DNA from: Anabaena sp. 4-3
Lineage (GTDB): Bacteria; Cyanobacteriota; Cyanobacteriia; Cyanobacteriales; Nostocaceae
Assembly (NCBI RefSeq): GCF_001597745.1
Contig: NZ_LUHJ01000010.1
Coordinates: forward strand, 1 to 45,816
Direction: 5' to 3'
DNA length: 45,816 nucleotides
The notes under the pieces were generated by a model. It did no database searches, was not told where the DNA came from, and saw only the letters and a list, made by a program, of their open reading frames with translations. This document shows positions 17,359 through 26,779 of the stretch, in pieces; position 1 is the first letter of the stretch, and each line of letters starts with the position of its first letter. A program made the translations under genes and the position numbers.

Positions 17359-18534
17359 CTACTCCCTGACAATTTGCACTTTCTTAGCTGCGCTTGTCGC
17401 CTTTTCTCTGGCTTGCTGCACATTATCAGCTTTGGCTAAGGCTACTCCCATGCGGCGATAGGGATGGGCGGTTGGTTTCCCAAACAATCTAATATCTACG
17501 TCTTTCTCGGATAAGGCTTCAGCTACACCTGTAAAGCTTATCGAGTCTGATTTTTCTGAGGCTAAAATGACTGCACTGGCTGAAGCTCCTAACTGTTCTA
17601 TATGGGGGATGGGTAAGCCTAAAATTGCTCGCAAATGTAACTCAAATTCGTTGAGGTTTTGGGAGATTAATGTCACCATTCCTGTGTCGTGGGGACGGGG
17701 AGATAATTCGGAGAAAATTACCTCATCTTTGGTAATGAAAAACTCTACTCCAAAAATCCCGGCTCCCCCTAACGCATCGGTGACTTTTTTGGCGATTTCT
17801 TGGGCTTGTATTATTTTATTGTCGGAAATTTCTGCGGGTTGCCAAGATTCTTGATAATCGCCTCTTTCTTGGCGGTGTCCAATCGGAGGACAGAAAATTG
17901 TCGGGGCGTTCCATTGTTTAATTGTCAAAAGAGTAATTTCGATTTCAAAGTTAATAAATTCTTCAATTATTACCTTTTGACTGTCGCCTCTAGAATTAGC
18001 GATCGCATAATTCCAAGCCTTTTCTACTTCCTCTCTCGATAGCACTACAGATTGCCCTTTCCCAGAGGAAGACATCACGGGTTTCACCACATTCGGAAAC
18101 CCAATCTTATCCGCCACTGCAATTAATTCTTCTAGCGTCACTGCATAGCCATATTTAGCAGTTCTAATCCCCAATTCTTGATGTGCTAGTTCCCTAATTC
18201 TGTCCCGATTCATCGTGTAATTAGTCGCTGCTGCTGTGGGAATTACTGTTATTCCTCTTTGTTCAAATTCCAGCAGTTTTTCGGTTCTAATTGCCTCTAT
18301 TTCGGGTATGATAAAATCAGGTTTATGCTTCGTGACTACCGCTTCTAAATCTTCCGCACTCAGCATTGATATCACTTCACAACAATCGGCAACTTGCATA
18401 GCTGGAGCATTCGCGTAACGGTCTACAGCTATGACAAAGTTACCCAGGCGTTGTGCAGCAATAACGAATTCTTTGCCGAGTTCTCCCGAACCCAGCAACA
18501 TCAGTTTTTGGGGCAATTTAATTGCATTATTCAT
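17359..18534 (-). CDS. purT: Formate-dependent phosphoribosylglycinamide formyltransferase (GAR transformylase 2)
   Basis: The 391-residue ATP-grasp enzyme makes formyl-GAR from GAR, formate and ATP in purine synthesis. The start [25 protein letters not shown], the [13 protein letters not shown] segment, the [11 protein letters not shown] region and [15 protein letters not shown] are strongly PurT-like. ATP-grasp metal ligands are expected in [28 protein letters not shown] (about 263-290). The C-terminal [17 protein letters not shown] is also typical. The length matches E. coli PurT (392). I use the ATG at 18534; a GTG codon just before it is in frame. It is probably cytosolic and monocistronic, with the pentapeptide gene 48 nt upstream on the same strand. 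Confidence 0.96.
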   Translation of the reverse strand: MNNAIKLPQKLMLLGSGELGKEFVIAAQRLGNFVIAVDRYANAPAMQVADCCEVISMLSAEDLEAVVTKHKPDFIIPEIEAIRTEKLLEFEQRGITVIPTAAATNYTMNRDRIRELAHQELGIRTAKYGYAVTLEELIAVADKIGFPNVVKPVMSSSGKGQSVVLSREEVEKAWNYAIANSRGDSQKVIIEEFINFEIEITLLTIKQWNAPTIFCPPIGHRQERGDYQESWQPAEISDNKIIQAQEIAKKVTDALGGAGIFGVEFFITKDEVIFSELSPRPHDTGMVTLISQNLNEFELHLRAILGLPIPHIEQLGASASAVILASEKSDSISFTGVAEALSEKDVDIRLFGKPTAHPYRRMGVALAKADNVQQAREKATSAAKKVQIVRE

Positions 18535-18582
18535 CACTTGTCCCAGCAGATTTTAATTCAGCAGTCTGATAATTTTGAGGTT

Positions 18583-19086
18583 TTAATTATCATCTGCCAA
18601 ATAGTTAAGCCTTGCGCCCCGTAGTTGTAAATCTTTACGTTGCTGCTTAGTTAAGCCATTACCTAAACCAAGCTGACAATCTTCTACTAAGGCATCTAAC
18701 CAAATAGTCTCATTGAGAGTTGCGCCTCTTAAATCGGCTTTTCTCAAGTCAGCATTTGTGAAGTTAACAAAAATCAAGTCAGCATTTAATAAACTACTGC
18801 CTTGCAAGTTAGCTCCTGATAAATTACCCCGAATAAGTTTCACGTCATCTAACACTAAGTTAGACAAATCTGCTCCCGACAAATTGGGAAATTTCATTTG
18901 ACTGGGATCATCTAGGAATCGCATCACACAGTTAATATTAGCGTCATTGAGACGGATTTTGCTTAAGAACTGATAACGAGCTATCCCTAATTCTTGGAGA
19001 ATTTTTAGACGCTGTGATGGATTCTGTTCTAAAAAATGAATGGCATGAGAGCGGATGTCTTGAGTATGAGGATTGATCATGATCAT
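18583..19086 (-). CDS. Pentapeptide-repeat protein
   Basis: The 167-residue protein has an N-terminal helical part ([21 protein letters not shown]) and a run of A(D/N)LXX-type pentapeptides at about residues 68-130. These include [27 protein letters not shown] and [14 protein letters not shown], which build a right-handed beta-helix. The run is short, about 10-12 repeats. The C-terminus ([19 protein letters not shown]) is another helical cap. Such proteins are abundant in cyanobacteria and mostly uncharacterised. It lies 48 nt upstream of purT in the same direction, so co-transcription is possible. Confidence 0.85.
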   Translation of the reverse strand: MIMINPHTQDIRSHAIHFLEQNPSQRLKILQELGIARYQFLSKIRLNDANINCVMRFLDDPSQMKFPNLSGADLSNLVLDDVKLIRGNLSGANLQGSSLLNADLIFVNFTNADLRKADLRGATLNETIWLDALVEDCQLGLGNGLTKQQRKDLQLRGARLNYLADDN

Positions 19087-19204
19087 TTGTTGGCACTCTA
19101 TCTAACTATCGGATGCACGGCTAAAGTTATCAATAGCCCGATGAACAGCAATAACCTGAAAACCCAGTCAAATCTTCCACTCAGTCAAAGAGTAACATCT
19201 GACT

Positions 19205-19606
19205 TTAGTGACTAAAGCAAACTTTTGGTAAATTAAGTCGCAGAATTTTTAAAGAATCGGCTTGTTGTGATAACTCCCAGAAATAATTAAGACATAAATG
19301 GGGCAGTTTCCGGCTTGGTGTTGGAGTTGAATTATCCCAAGCTTTACATCCTAACTCAGAAGCATCGCCAGAAGATGCTACAACATGATTATTTTGTCTG
19401 CTTCCACCTAGTAGTTGACGGGTAAATTTTCGGTATTGATGACTGATTTCGCCACCTATTGGCGGTATGATGCTCGATTTCCCCTCATCTGTACGCTCGA
19501 TACTCCCATCCCGATAGACTGGGCAAGTTGTATCAGACTGGGCATCACTCCATGCCGAGATTAGTCCTAAATTTTGCATTAGAGCGATCATACTACTCTC
19601 ACCCAT
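19205..19606 (-). CDS. Hypothetical protein overlapping the end of the ABC-F gene
   Basis: A 133-residue frame whose ATG lies 8 nt inside the end of the ABC-F gene (ATGGGTGA), the arrangement expected for coupled translation. The sequence (NLGLISAWSDAQSDTTCPVYRDGSIERTDEGKSS, then YRKFTRQLLGG) has ordinary protein composition but no domain I recognise. A perfect small dyad (CTTTAGT-G-ACTAAAG, 19203-19217) spans its last codons. It may be a lineage-specific gene or a gene remnant. Confidence 0.4.
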   Translation of the reverse strand: MGESSMIALMQNLGLISAWSDAQSDTTCPVYRDGSIERTDEGKSSIIPPIGGEISHQYRKFTRQLLGGSRQNNHVVASSGDASELGCKAWDNSTPTPSRKLPHLCLNYFWELSQQADSLKILRLNLPKVCFSH

Positions 19607-21539
19607 TCCCTGAAGAATCTATTTCAGCTAATTCTAACCATCGCTCAGTCGCCGCATCAATTGCTTGTGTGAGCGTTTGCACTTGGTCGTAGAGTTGCTG
19701 CACTTGGGTATAATTACCGGGAGCGACGTTAGCTAGTGCTGTTTCGGCGGCGGCTTTTTCGGCTTCTAGTTGCGCGATTTTGCCTTCTAGCTGCTCAAAT
19801 TCCCGCGTTTCCCAGTTAGACAACCTACGGCGTTTTTTAGGTTCTACATTTTTAGTTTGCGCTGTAACTTTTAATTCTTGAGAATTTTTTGTCTTTTCTT
19901 TAGTGTTGCTCCCTGATGCTTGTGCTTCTTCCGCTTTCTTGTAGTCGAGATACACTGAGTAATTACCTGGGTATTGTCGCAGGTTGCCACCAGCTTCTAA
20001 AGCAAATATTGTATCTACTGTGCGGTCTAAGAAGTAGCGATCGTGAGATACTACAATCACACAACCACTAAAATCTTCTAGGTAGTCTTCTAATACTGCC
20101 AACGTCTGCACATCCAAATCATTGGTTGGTTCGTCTAAAATTAACACATTCGGCGCACTCATGAGGATTCGCAGCAGAAATAACCGCCGTTTCTCGCCAC
20201 CAGAGAGTTTATGTATGGGGGCGTACTGTTGATTTCCGGGAAAGAGAAATCTTTCTAACATTTGGGAGGCGGTAATTTGATTACCATCGGCGATTTTGAC
20301 AAATTCCCCTTCTTCTTTAATGTAGTCAATCACGCGCTGATTTTCATTTAAGGCGGTGAGTAATTCTTCGGAATGTTGATCAAAATAGCCGATGTGAATG
20401 GTAGAACCGATTTCTACACTACCTGCATCTGGCTCTACTCTGCCAGTGATCATATTCATTAATGTGGATTTACCAGCACCATTACCGCCGATGATTCCTA
20501 CTCGGTCTTCGGGACTAAATTCATAGCTAAAATCATGAATTAGGGTACGTCCATTATAGGATTTACCAATGTTATTTAACTCAATAACTTTTTTGCCTAT
20601 GCGACGACTCACGGTAGAAATATCTACTTTACCTTGAGTTTGTTTAAATTCTGTTTCCCGCATGGCTTGAATGCGTTGAATCCGGGCTTTTTGTTTGGTA
20701 CTTCTGGCTTTTGGCCCCCGTTTCAACCATTCTAATTCTCTACGTAATACACCCTGATGTTTGCGTTGGCTGCTAATTGCTGATTCTTCGGCTAAGGCTT
20801 TCTTTTCTAGATAGTAGGAATAATTGCCTGAGTAGGTGTAAATATCGCCCCGATCAATTTCAATGATGCGATTGGTGACTTGATCTAAAAAGTAGCGATC
20901 GTGAGTGATTAATAATAATGCACCACGATAGCGATTGAGGTAACTTTGCAACCATTCTACAGATAAAGCATCGAGATGGTTGGTTGGCTCATCCATGAGT
21001 AAGACATCAGGTTCGGTGAGTAAAGCGGTTGCTAAGGCAATGCGTTTACGATAACCTCCTGATAATGTGCCTATGGGCGCATCAAAATCAGCAATTCCTA
21101 ATTGGCTGAGGATAATTTTGGCGTTAGTTTCTAATTCCCATGCGCCAATTGCGTCCATGCGCTGCATCACCACAGCCAAGCGTGACATCAACTGGTTATC
21201 TTCGGGATAATGTGCTAGTTTATCAGAAATTTCTTCATACTCCCGCACCAGAGCCATTTTTTCGCCACTGTCAGCAAAAATTTGCTCTAATACTGTGCGG
21301 TTTTCGTCTAAGTCTGGTTGTTGGGGTAAGTAAATGATTTTAGCACCAGAGTTGCTGATAATTTGACCGCTATCAACTGGTTCTAGTCCAGCAATCATTT
21401 TTAATAAGGTTGATTTACCAGAGCCATTTGTACCAATTAAGCCCACTTTGTCAGTCGCATCTAAACTAAAGCTAGCATCTTTTAAAATTTCTTTGATTCC
21501 AAAGTCTTTTTTAACTGATTGTAAGGTGATGATGCTCAT
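19599..21539 (-). CDS. ABC-F ATPase, Uup-like
   Basis: The 646-residue soluble protein has two ABC domains and no membrane part. Walker A motifs are GTNGSGKST (about 36-44) and GGNGAGKST (about 353-361), with signatures LSGGYRKRIALA and LSGGEKRRLFLL and Walker B LLMDEPTNHLD and LILDEPTNDLD. The interdomain linker is basic (RGPKARSTKQKARIQR). A C-terminal coiled coil (about 570-640, EFEQLEGKIAQLEAEKAAAETAL) marks the Uup branch. ABC-F proteins act on the ribosome or on branched DNA intermediates rather than in transport. The 5' leader (21540-21790) can fold into hairpins. A small ORF overlaps its stop codon. Confidence 0.92.
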   Translation of the reverse strand: MSIITLQSVKKDFGIKEILKDASFSLDATDKVGLIGTNGSGKSTLLKMIAGLEPVDSGQIISNSGAKIIYLPQQPDLDENRTVLEQIFADSGEKMALVREYEEISDKLAHYPEDNQLMSRLAVVMQRMDAIGAWELETNAKIILSQLGIADFDAPIGTLSGGYRKRIALATALLTEPDVLLMDEPTNHLDALSVEWLQSYLNRYRGALLLITHDRYFLDQVTNRIIEIDRGDIYTYSGNYSYYLEKKALAEESAISSQRKHQGVLRRELEWLKRGPKARSTKQKARIQRIQAMRETEFKQTQGKVDISTVSRRIGKKVIELNNIGKSYNGRTLIHDFSYEFSPEDRVGIIGGNGAGKSTLMNMITGRVEPDAGSVEIGSTIHIGYFDQHSEELLTALNENQRVIDYIKEEGEFVKIADGNQITASQMLERFLFPGNQQYAPIHKLSGGEKRRLFLLRILMSAPNVLILDEPTNDLDVQTLAVLEDYLEDFSGCVIVVSHDRYFLDRTVDTIFALEAGGNLRQYPGNYSVYLDYKKAEEAQASGSNTKEKTKNSQELKVTAQTKNVEPKKRRRLSNWETREFEQLEGKIAQLEAEKAAAETALANVAPGNYTQVQQLYDQVQTLTQAIDAATERWLELAEIDSSGNG

Positions 21540-21605
21540 ATAATTTTAAAAGAGTCAGTTTAATTTACTGCTGATTGACTTAGTGTTTTTTCTCAAAAGA
21601 TGGCG

Positions 21606-21650
21606 GCGTGAACAGAGATTAAGCAGCAGTTCACGCAACAGAAAAGTTGC
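21606..21650. promoter_or_regulatory. Overlapping hairpins in the leader of the ABC-F gene
   Basis: GCGTGAAC (21606-21613) pairs with GTTCACGC (21629-21636). GCAAC (21635-21639) pairs with GTTGC (21646-21650). The two stems share bases at 21635-21636, so they partly exclude each other. They lie 67-111 nt upstream of the ABC-F start, inside the probable 5' untranslated region. This is only structural evidence; attenuator-like function is inferred. Confidence 0.35.
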
Positions 21651-21749
21651 GGTGCGGAGGTTTTAGCAAATTTCGGTAGGCACTCCAGGCGCAAAGCAGA
21701 GGTTTATGTTCAGTGTTGGGGATTTACCCAGCATTTTGTATGAGTTAAG

Positions 21750-21790
21750 ATGAGGTGCATTTATCTATTTTAACGCACCTCATTGTTTTT
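21750..21790. terminator. Terminator between DUF1824 and ABC-F genes
   Basis: A 9-bp perfect stem ATGAGGTGC (21750-21758) / GCACCTCAT (21775-21783) with a 16-nt loop. It starts 9 nt after the DUF1824 stop (minus strand). On the plus strand it is followed by TGTTTTT, on the minus strand by a weaker CTTAACT. It may end transcripts from both sides. Confidence 0.6.
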
Positions 21791-21791
21791 C

Positions 21792-22226
21792 TTAATTCTC
21801 CACAAATAAATCCAGGGGTAGATGCCCATACATTTCGTTTATCCCTCCTTCGTCATAAGACTGAAAAGATACTAATACGCCCCGATGATGTCCTGCATAA
21901 GAGTCGAGATAACATAAGCCATTTTTGCCATTTAATTTGATGTAAACTGGCCCTTCGACTACGGGTAAGTCTGTTGGTACTTCATAACCAAAAGCATGGG
22001 TGTAGGTTCTCATGGCTAGTAATGCTTCTTCGGCTGTATCGGCGCAAATGCCGAGGATTTGATAATGAGATAGTTTGGTGAGTAAAATCAATGACTGACG
22101 CACTAATTCTATTTCTGATGGTTTGAGAATTGGGGCGATATCTAAGCAGTTGAATTTATTGAGAATTTTTCTGGCTTCTGTAGTGGTAATGTTAGGGTGG
22201 TTGGGCATGGGCATACTTTTTTTCAT
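21792..22226 (-). CDS. DUF1824 family protein
   Basis: The 144-residue soluble protein belongs to a cyanobacterial family of unknown function. Family-like stretches are ILTKLSHYQILGICADTAEEAL near the middle, LPVVEGPVYIKLNGKNGLCYLDSY and the GVLVSFQSYDEGGINEMYGHLPLDLF ending. The pattern suggests a mixed alpha/beta fold and no membrane segment. The start among the closely spaced Mets (MKKSMPMPNHPN) is uncertain. It is 63 nt downstream of the prohibitin-like gene on the same strand and may be co-transcribed with it. Confidence 0.82.
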   Translation of the reverse strand: MKKSMPMPNHPNITTTEARKILNKFNCLDIAPILKPSEIELVRQSLILLTKLSHYQILGICADTAEEALLAMRTYTHAFGYEVPTDLPVVEGPVYIKLNGKNGLCYLDSYAGHHRGVLVSFQSYDEGGINEMYGHLPLDLFVEN

Positions 22227-22289
22227 TGTGTTTTGAGGTGTGTTTGTGTGTACGAGGTAGAGAGTTGTGTGTGATTAGGGAAATTATAG

Positions 22290-23132
22290 TCAGTTTTGGG
22301 TATTTCCGAGATTGAAGATGAAGGGAACATTATTGGAAGATTCGCTACCCATGACTAATACTCGTGGCATTTGTGCGCCGCCTGTTTTCCAAGCTTCTAT
22401 GGCTTCTTTTTGGAGAACTAATTGTCCACCTTGGGCTTTGAGGGTTTCGGCGAGGAGTCTTTGCGCTTCGGCTTTACCTTTGGCGCGATTAATTTCTGCT
22501 TGGGCTTCTTGTTCTGCTTCTCGTGCTACATAGACGGCTCTTTGGGCGCGTTGTTCGGCAATTTGTTTTTCTTCGACGGCTCTAGCAAATTCAGGGGAAA
22601 AGGTCAAATCAATTACGCTGGTATCTAAGACAATTATTCCATATTTATCCAGGCGATCGCCTAAGGCATTGTCAAAGTCTTCTTTAAGTTCACTGCGTTT
22701 AGTTATTGCTTCTTCTACTGTGCGTTTGGCGGCAGCAATTTTGAATGCTTCCTGGGTTTGGGGAGCAATGATTTTAGAGACAATATTTTCTAAAGTTCCC
22801 TGCTTTCTTCTCACTTCAACTACCTGGCTGGGATCAAGTCTAAAGTTAATCGCAAACCTAGCGGTTAAATTCTGCAAGTCTTTCGTGGAACTCTCGGCAG
22901 GGACTTCAAATTTCTGCACCGTTAAATCATACACATCTATTACAGAAATAAACGGCGGCTTCAAGTGAATCCCCTCGATTAAAGCTCCATCTCTGGCTTT
23001 TCCTAAAATGCTAATGACTCCTGCTTGTCCTGGGTTGATAATGATAAAAGAATTGAGCAAAATTATCACAATTATAGCTAACAAAATGCCGATAATTGTG
23101 GTTGGTAAATTGCCTAGTTGTTGATTTTTCAA
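22290..23132 (-). CDS. Prohibitin-like SPFH/band-7 membrane protein
   Basis: The 280-residue protein has one N-terminal membrane helix (about 11-32, TIIGILLAIIVIILLNSF) and an SPFH/prohibitin domain (about 30-200; NPGQAGVISILGKARDGALIEGIHLKPPF). A long alpha-helical coiled part follows (about 195-255, EEKQIAEQRAQRAVYVAREAEQEAQAE in shorter blocks). Relatives form ring-like membrane scaffolds affecting proteases and membrane stress. The start is a TTG, supported by a perfect AAGGAG (minus strand of 23141-23146) 8 nt upstream. It is divergent from the ABC exporter gene. Confidence 0.92.
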   Translation of the reverse strand: MKNQQLGNLPTTIIGILLAIIVIILLNSFIIINPGQAGVISILGKARDGALIEGIHLKPPFISVIDVYDLTVQKFEVPAESSTKDLQNLTARFAINFRLDPSQVVEVRRKQGTLENIVSKIIAPQTQEAFKIAAAKRTVEEAITKRSELKEDFDNALGDRLDKYGIIVLDTSVIDLTFSPEFARAVEEKQIAEQRAQRAVYVAREAEQEAQAEINRAKGKAEAQRLLAETLKAQGGQLVLQKEAIEAWKTGGAQMPRVLVMGSESSNNVPFIFNLGNTQN

Positions 23133-23274
23133 TTTTTTGTCTCCTTTGGCATGGTGAGGCAGTCCCTGTATGATGGTAACTGGTTGTCTGATAACTGATG
23201 CACAATCAAAATTAGAAAAGTGAGATGCTCCTCCCTCTCGTGGTAATATCAGATTCTCGCAACGGTCAACGGCT

Positions 23275-25083
23275 GTGGCTATAGCATCTAAATCTCATCG
23301 GGTATTAAAAAGGCGTAGACGTTCCGCACATCCTCTGCTGCGCCTGTTTGATTATGGATATCAGTATCGTCAACAAATTTGGTTGGCGACTGGTTGCTCA
23401 ATTTTGAATAAAATTTTTGACTTGGCTCCGCCAGCTTTAATTGGCATTGCTGTAGATGTGGTAGTTAAGCAGCAGGATTCTATCATTGCTCAGTTAGGAG
23501 TGAAAGATATATTTGGGCAATTTTTAATTGTTTCCCTGCTCACAGTCATCACTTGGATACTTGAGTCATTTTTTGAGTATCGTTATAAGTTATTCTGGCG
23601 TAACTTGGCACAGAATATACAGCATAACCTACGTTTGGACGCATACAAACACCTACAGGAGTTGGAGTTAGCTTATTTTGAAGAACGTAGCACAGGGGGT
23701 TTAATGTCGATCCTCAGTGATGATGTTAATCAACTTGAGCGTTTTTTGGATGTGGGAGCTAATGATATTATCCAAGTGATCACAACTATTGTAGTCATTG
23801 GCGGTGCATTCTTGGTTTTGGCTCCTAGTGTAGCTTGGATGGCTATCTTGCCGATGCCATTTATTCTTTTGGGTTCGGTGGCTTTTCAAAAGTTGTTAGC
23901 ACCGCGTTACGCCGATGTGCGGGAAAAGGTGGGTTTACTCAATGGACGGTTATCTAATAATCTCAGTGGAATTACCACGATTAAAAGTTTCACCGCCGAA
24001 GAGTACGAAGTCAAGCGGTTAGAGCAAGACAGTTTAGCTTATCGTCAAAGTAACACGAATGCGATCGCTCTGTCTGCGGCTTTTATTCCCCTGATTCGGA
24101 TGCTTATTCTAGCAGGGTTTACGTCATTATTGGTCTTTGGTGGCTTGGAAACTGTCGCCGGGAGAATGGCTGTTGGTGCTTATAGTTCTTTGGTATTTTT
24201 GGTACAGTTACTACTCTGGCCTTTAACTAGATTAGGCGAAACTTTTGACCTGTATCAACGGGCAATGGCTTCTACTCATCGGGTGATGGAGTTGTTAGAT
24301 ACTCCGATTACAACTCACTCAGGAAATATCTCTCTACCGATAGATGCGGTAAGGGGGGAAGTAGAGTTTAAAAATGTGACTTTTGCCTACAGAGATAGAT
24401 TACCCGTGATGAAACATCTATCTTTAAAAATTCCTGCCGGGAATACTATCGCTATCGTCGGTTCTACTGGTTCGGGTAAAAGCACTTTAGTCAAGCTATT
24501 ACTGCGCTTGTATGAAGTCCATGCTGGTAAAATTATTCTGGATGGCATTGATTTACAAGATTTAAAGTTACAAGATTTACGCCGCAGTATTGGTTTAGTC
24601 AGCCAAGATGTGTTTTTATTTCATGGCACGGTGGCGGAAAATATCGCCTATGGTAGTTTTGAGGCTACGGAGGAGGAGATTATTAACGCCGCCAAGATAG
24701 CAGAGGCACACGAATTTATTAGCCGCTTACCCCAAGGTTATGAAACTATTGTGGGGGAAAGAGGACAAAAGTTGTCTGGGGGGCAGAAACAAAGAATTGC
24801 TATTGCACGGGCGGTGTTAAAAAATCCGCCGATTTTGATTTTAGATGAAGCGACCTCGGCGGTGGATAATGAAACTGAGGCAGCTATTCAGCGATCGCTC
24901 GAACGGATTACAGTAGATAGGACGACAATTGCGATCGCTCATCGGTTGTCTACAATTCGCAATGCCGATTGTATTTATGTCATGGAACATGGACAATTAA
25001 TTGAGTCAGGAACTCATGAGGAGTTGTTAGAGCAAGGTGGGGTTTATGCTAGTCTCTGGCGGGTGCAGAGTGGGTTAAGATGA
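23275..25083 (+). CDS. ABC exporter, fused permease and ATPase
   Basis: The 602-residue half-transporter has a six-helix exporter-type membrane domain (about residues 30-330) and a nucleotide-binding domain. The latter carries Walker [10 protein letters not shown] (about 400), signature [14 protein letters not shown], Walker [13 protein letters not shown] and the H-loop IAIAHRLST. The order and length match lipid- or drug-exporting homodimeric transporters of the MsbA/BmrA type. The substrate cannot be told. It starts at a GTG without a strong ribosome site. The CcmS-like gene follows 125 nt after the stop, separated by a tandem repeat. Confidence 0.94.
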   Translation: MAIASKSHRVLKRRRRSAHPLLRLFDYGYQYRQQIWLATGCSILNKIFDLAPPALIGIAVDVVVKQQDSIIAQLGVKDIFGQFLIVSLLTVITWILESFFEYRYKLFWRNLAQNIQHNLRLDAYKHLQELELAYFEERSTGGLMSILSDDVNQLERFLDVGANDIIQVITTIVVIGGAFLVLAPSVAWMAILPMPFILLGSVAFQKLLAPRYADVREKVGLLNGRLSNNLSGITTIKSFTAEEYEVKRLEQDSLAYRQSNTNAIALSAAFIPLIRMLILAGFTSLLVFGGLETVAGRMAVGAYSSLVFLVQLLLWPLTRLGETFDLYQRAMASTHRVMELLDTPITTHSGNISLPIDAVRGEVEFKNVTFAYRDRLPVMKHLSLKIPAGNTIAIVGSTGSGKSTLVKLLLRLYEVHAGKIILDGIDLQDLKLQDLRRSIGLVSQDVFLFHGTVAENIAYGSFEATEEEIINAAKIAEAHEFISRLPQGYETIVGERGQKLSGGQKQRIAIARAVLKNPPILILDEATSAVDNETEAAIQRSLERITVDRTTIAIAHRLSTIRNADCIYVMEHGQLIESGTHEELLEQGGVYASLWRVQSGLR

Positions 25084-25141
25084 GTTTCGCGCACGAGGCA
25101 ACAGAGGCGCACAGAGATGAGGGAACAGGGGGAGAAAAACT

Positions 25142-25204
25142 AATGACTAATGACTAATGACTAATAACTAATGACTAATGACTAATGACTAATAACTAAT
25201 AACT
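25142..25204. repeat. Heptanucleotide tandem repeat, AATGACT type
   Basis: Nine consecutive AATGACT/AATAACT units directly before the gene at 25209. They are the reverse complement of the AGTCATT repeat at 17.3 kb. They occupy the position where a ribosome site would be expected, and none is visible there. Confidence 0.9.
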
Positions 25205-25208
25205 ATTT

Positions 25209-25640
25209 ATGATTTTTAGTAATACTCAACCGGAATCAGGGGATAATAAGTGGCGTGGTCAGTTGGATAGATTTGTTAAGGAAAATCACCAAGAATTGGC
25301 TGCGCTGGCTTGGGGGTTGTGGTTAGCAAATGGAGATAGTCAAGGCACTATCGGCATTGATTTACAGCCTACACCACATTTTGTTTATTGTCCTCAAGAG
25401 GCGATAGAAAAATTAAATAATAATGTGGAAAATCGGTTGCAAGAAATTTTAGGAATTATTAAACATCATCAGCCGGAAGTAGAAGTTTTAATAATTGGTA
25501 TTGGTAAGGGCGAAATTAAGTTAATTCAGTTTGCACCAGAACCGCCGCCATCAGTTTGTTTTGAGCAAATTGGGAAAGATGTTGATGGGTTGTTGGATTT
25601 GTTAGAACAGCGCATGAGTGAACAGATAACTCTTGTTTAA
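25209..25640 (+). CDS. Conserved cyanobacterial protein resembling carboxysome chaperone CcmS
   Basis: The 143-residue soluble protein matches my recollection of a family recently named CcmS, an assembly chaperone reported to bind the shell protein CcmK1 in Nostoc. Recognisable stretches are LDRFVKENHQELAALAWGLW, IGIDLQPTPHFVYCP and EVLIIGIGKGEIKLIQF, with the Pro-rich EPPPSVCFEQIG. The assignment rests on memory of the family, not on a search. No other carboxysome gene is in the window. The gene starts 4 nt after a heptamer repeat array, so translation initiation may be unusual. Confidence 0.55.
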   Translation: MIFSNTQPESGDNKWRGQLDRFVKENHQELAALAWGLWLANGDSQGTIGIDLQPTPHFVYCPQEAIEKLNNNVENRLQEILGIIKHHQPEVEVLIIGIGKGEIKLIQFAPEPPPSVCFEQIGKDVDGLLDLLEQRMSEQITLV

Positions 25641-25758
25641 TGGTAAAACACTCACCTTCTGCCTCCTGTCTCCATAATTAAAAACCCCGGCTTTTCCCAA
25701 ACCGAGGCTTCACTATATGCTAACTAGCTGTTTTTATCACCGTTTTTACCTGATATAT

Positions 25759-25881
25759 AGGATTTACGCAACTGTCACATTACAGATGTCTTGTAGGGTA
25801 CGTCAGACTGTTTAAATACTGTCAATAAACGTATTGTTTATATCTGACGCACCCTAATAATATGCTAGTTGCGTAAGTCCT
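25759..25881. repeat. Inverted-repeat element, GACTTACGC family, copy C (reverse orientation)
   Basis: The ends AGGATTTACGCAACT and AGTTGCGTAAGTCCT are inverted copies. The inner inverted repeat is GTAGGGTACGTCAGA (25793-25807) and TCTGACGCACCCTA (25843-25856). Its right arm, reverse-complemented, matches the left arm of copy A, so the whole element is reversed here. A perfect GATATAT occurs immediately outside both ends (25752-25758 and 25882-25888), a possible target duplication. Confidence 0.8.
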
Positions 25882-25998
25882 GATATATTTGTAGTTGACA
25901 TCTACGCTTTTGCTCTCTATCGGTAGAAGTAGATTGTTGAGAAAAAGCGTTATCAAACCTCTAGCTATGGGCATATAGATATTTTCCCTAACTTGATA

Positions 25999-26187
25999 TT
26001 AATCTTGTTTGGGCTTGTCAGCCTCGATAATTGCCTGCTCTAAAAAAAATTTGGCATCCTCAATCTGTCCACCTTCCAGGCAACCATAAACTATTCTGCA
26101 CCATTCTAGTAAGATATCAAATTCACTTTGCTGATTATGGGGAATGAAGGATTTTGAAACTCTTGGGTAAAGGCGTAAATTGTTCAT
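25999..26187 (-). CDS. Small hypothetical protein
   Basis: The 62-residue acidic protein has a helical pattern (EFDILLEWCRIVYGCLEGGQIEDAKFFLEQAI) reminiscent of a single tetratricopeptide-like helix pair. There is no membrane segment. The ATG has GAGAT about 6 nt upstream on the minus strand. It stands alone between repeat element C and a long spacer. Function unknown; the start and composition favour a real gene. Confidence 0.5.
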   Translation of the reverse strand: MNNLRLYPRVSKSFIPHNQQSEFDILLEWCRIVYGCLEGGQIEDAKFFLEQAIIEADKPKQD

Positions 26188-26625
26188 TTCACTATCTCAT
26201 CTGGAGATTTACTGCTATTTTTCCATCTTTCACAAACCCTATATTCCATTTACACAGCCCTGAGATAGATAAAGGAATTACTTAAGGTTTTCTTAAATTT
26301 TAAGATAAATCCAGATAAATTTAAATATCGCTAAAATTTTTTTAAGTATATACTTACTGTGTAAGAGGGACAAACAGATAGTTGAGCGATCGCACCCCTA
26401 CAGTTAGACAGGCGACGCTGATTATTCTAGAATATAAGTGAAGCTATCTCTTCTTTATGAGACGCTACGCGATGGAATGATTGCCACCTTCTCTTAACAA
26501 ATAAAATTCATTGCCTTCTCATATCAAGTCTGGTTAATTACTTTTAGCTATCCTCATTTGGGAGTTGCTGGAAGTGGAAGAAACAGAAAGCGAGTAAACT
26601 AAGCCTAAGAGAATGTTTGTCAAGT

Positions 26626-26754
26626 CATATCTTGCACCATTCTCAACAAGCGTAAGGCGATGCACTGCCAACAACCTAAAACTAAGGGTTTGAGCAAGTT
26701 GCAAGCAATGCCCACCCTACAAAAATTATCATCAAGGAACAGGTGCAAGATGTG
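26626..26754. repeat. Small inverted-repeat element, ATCTTGCA family, copy 3
   Basis: The left end CATATCTTGCACC matches the inverse of the right end GGTGCAAGATGTG at 12 of 13 positions. The interior shares AAGCAATGCCCACCCTACAA with copy 1. TGTCAAG lies just outside both ends, but it also precedes copy 1 in a similar form (TGTTAAG), so it may belong to the element rather than be a target duplication. Confidence 0.75.
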
Positions 26755-26779
26755 TGTCAAGCTTCACAGTATACGAGAA

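Noticed and set aside
25142-25204. Heptamer arrays considered as a CRISPR or phage-like repeat
   Set aside because: Units are contiguous 7-mers without spacers, matching known Nostocales short tandem repeats.
25681-25715. AAACCCCGG...CCGAGGC as a terminator after the CcmS-like gene
   Set aside because: Only about five of seven pairs form and no T-run follows, so it was not called.
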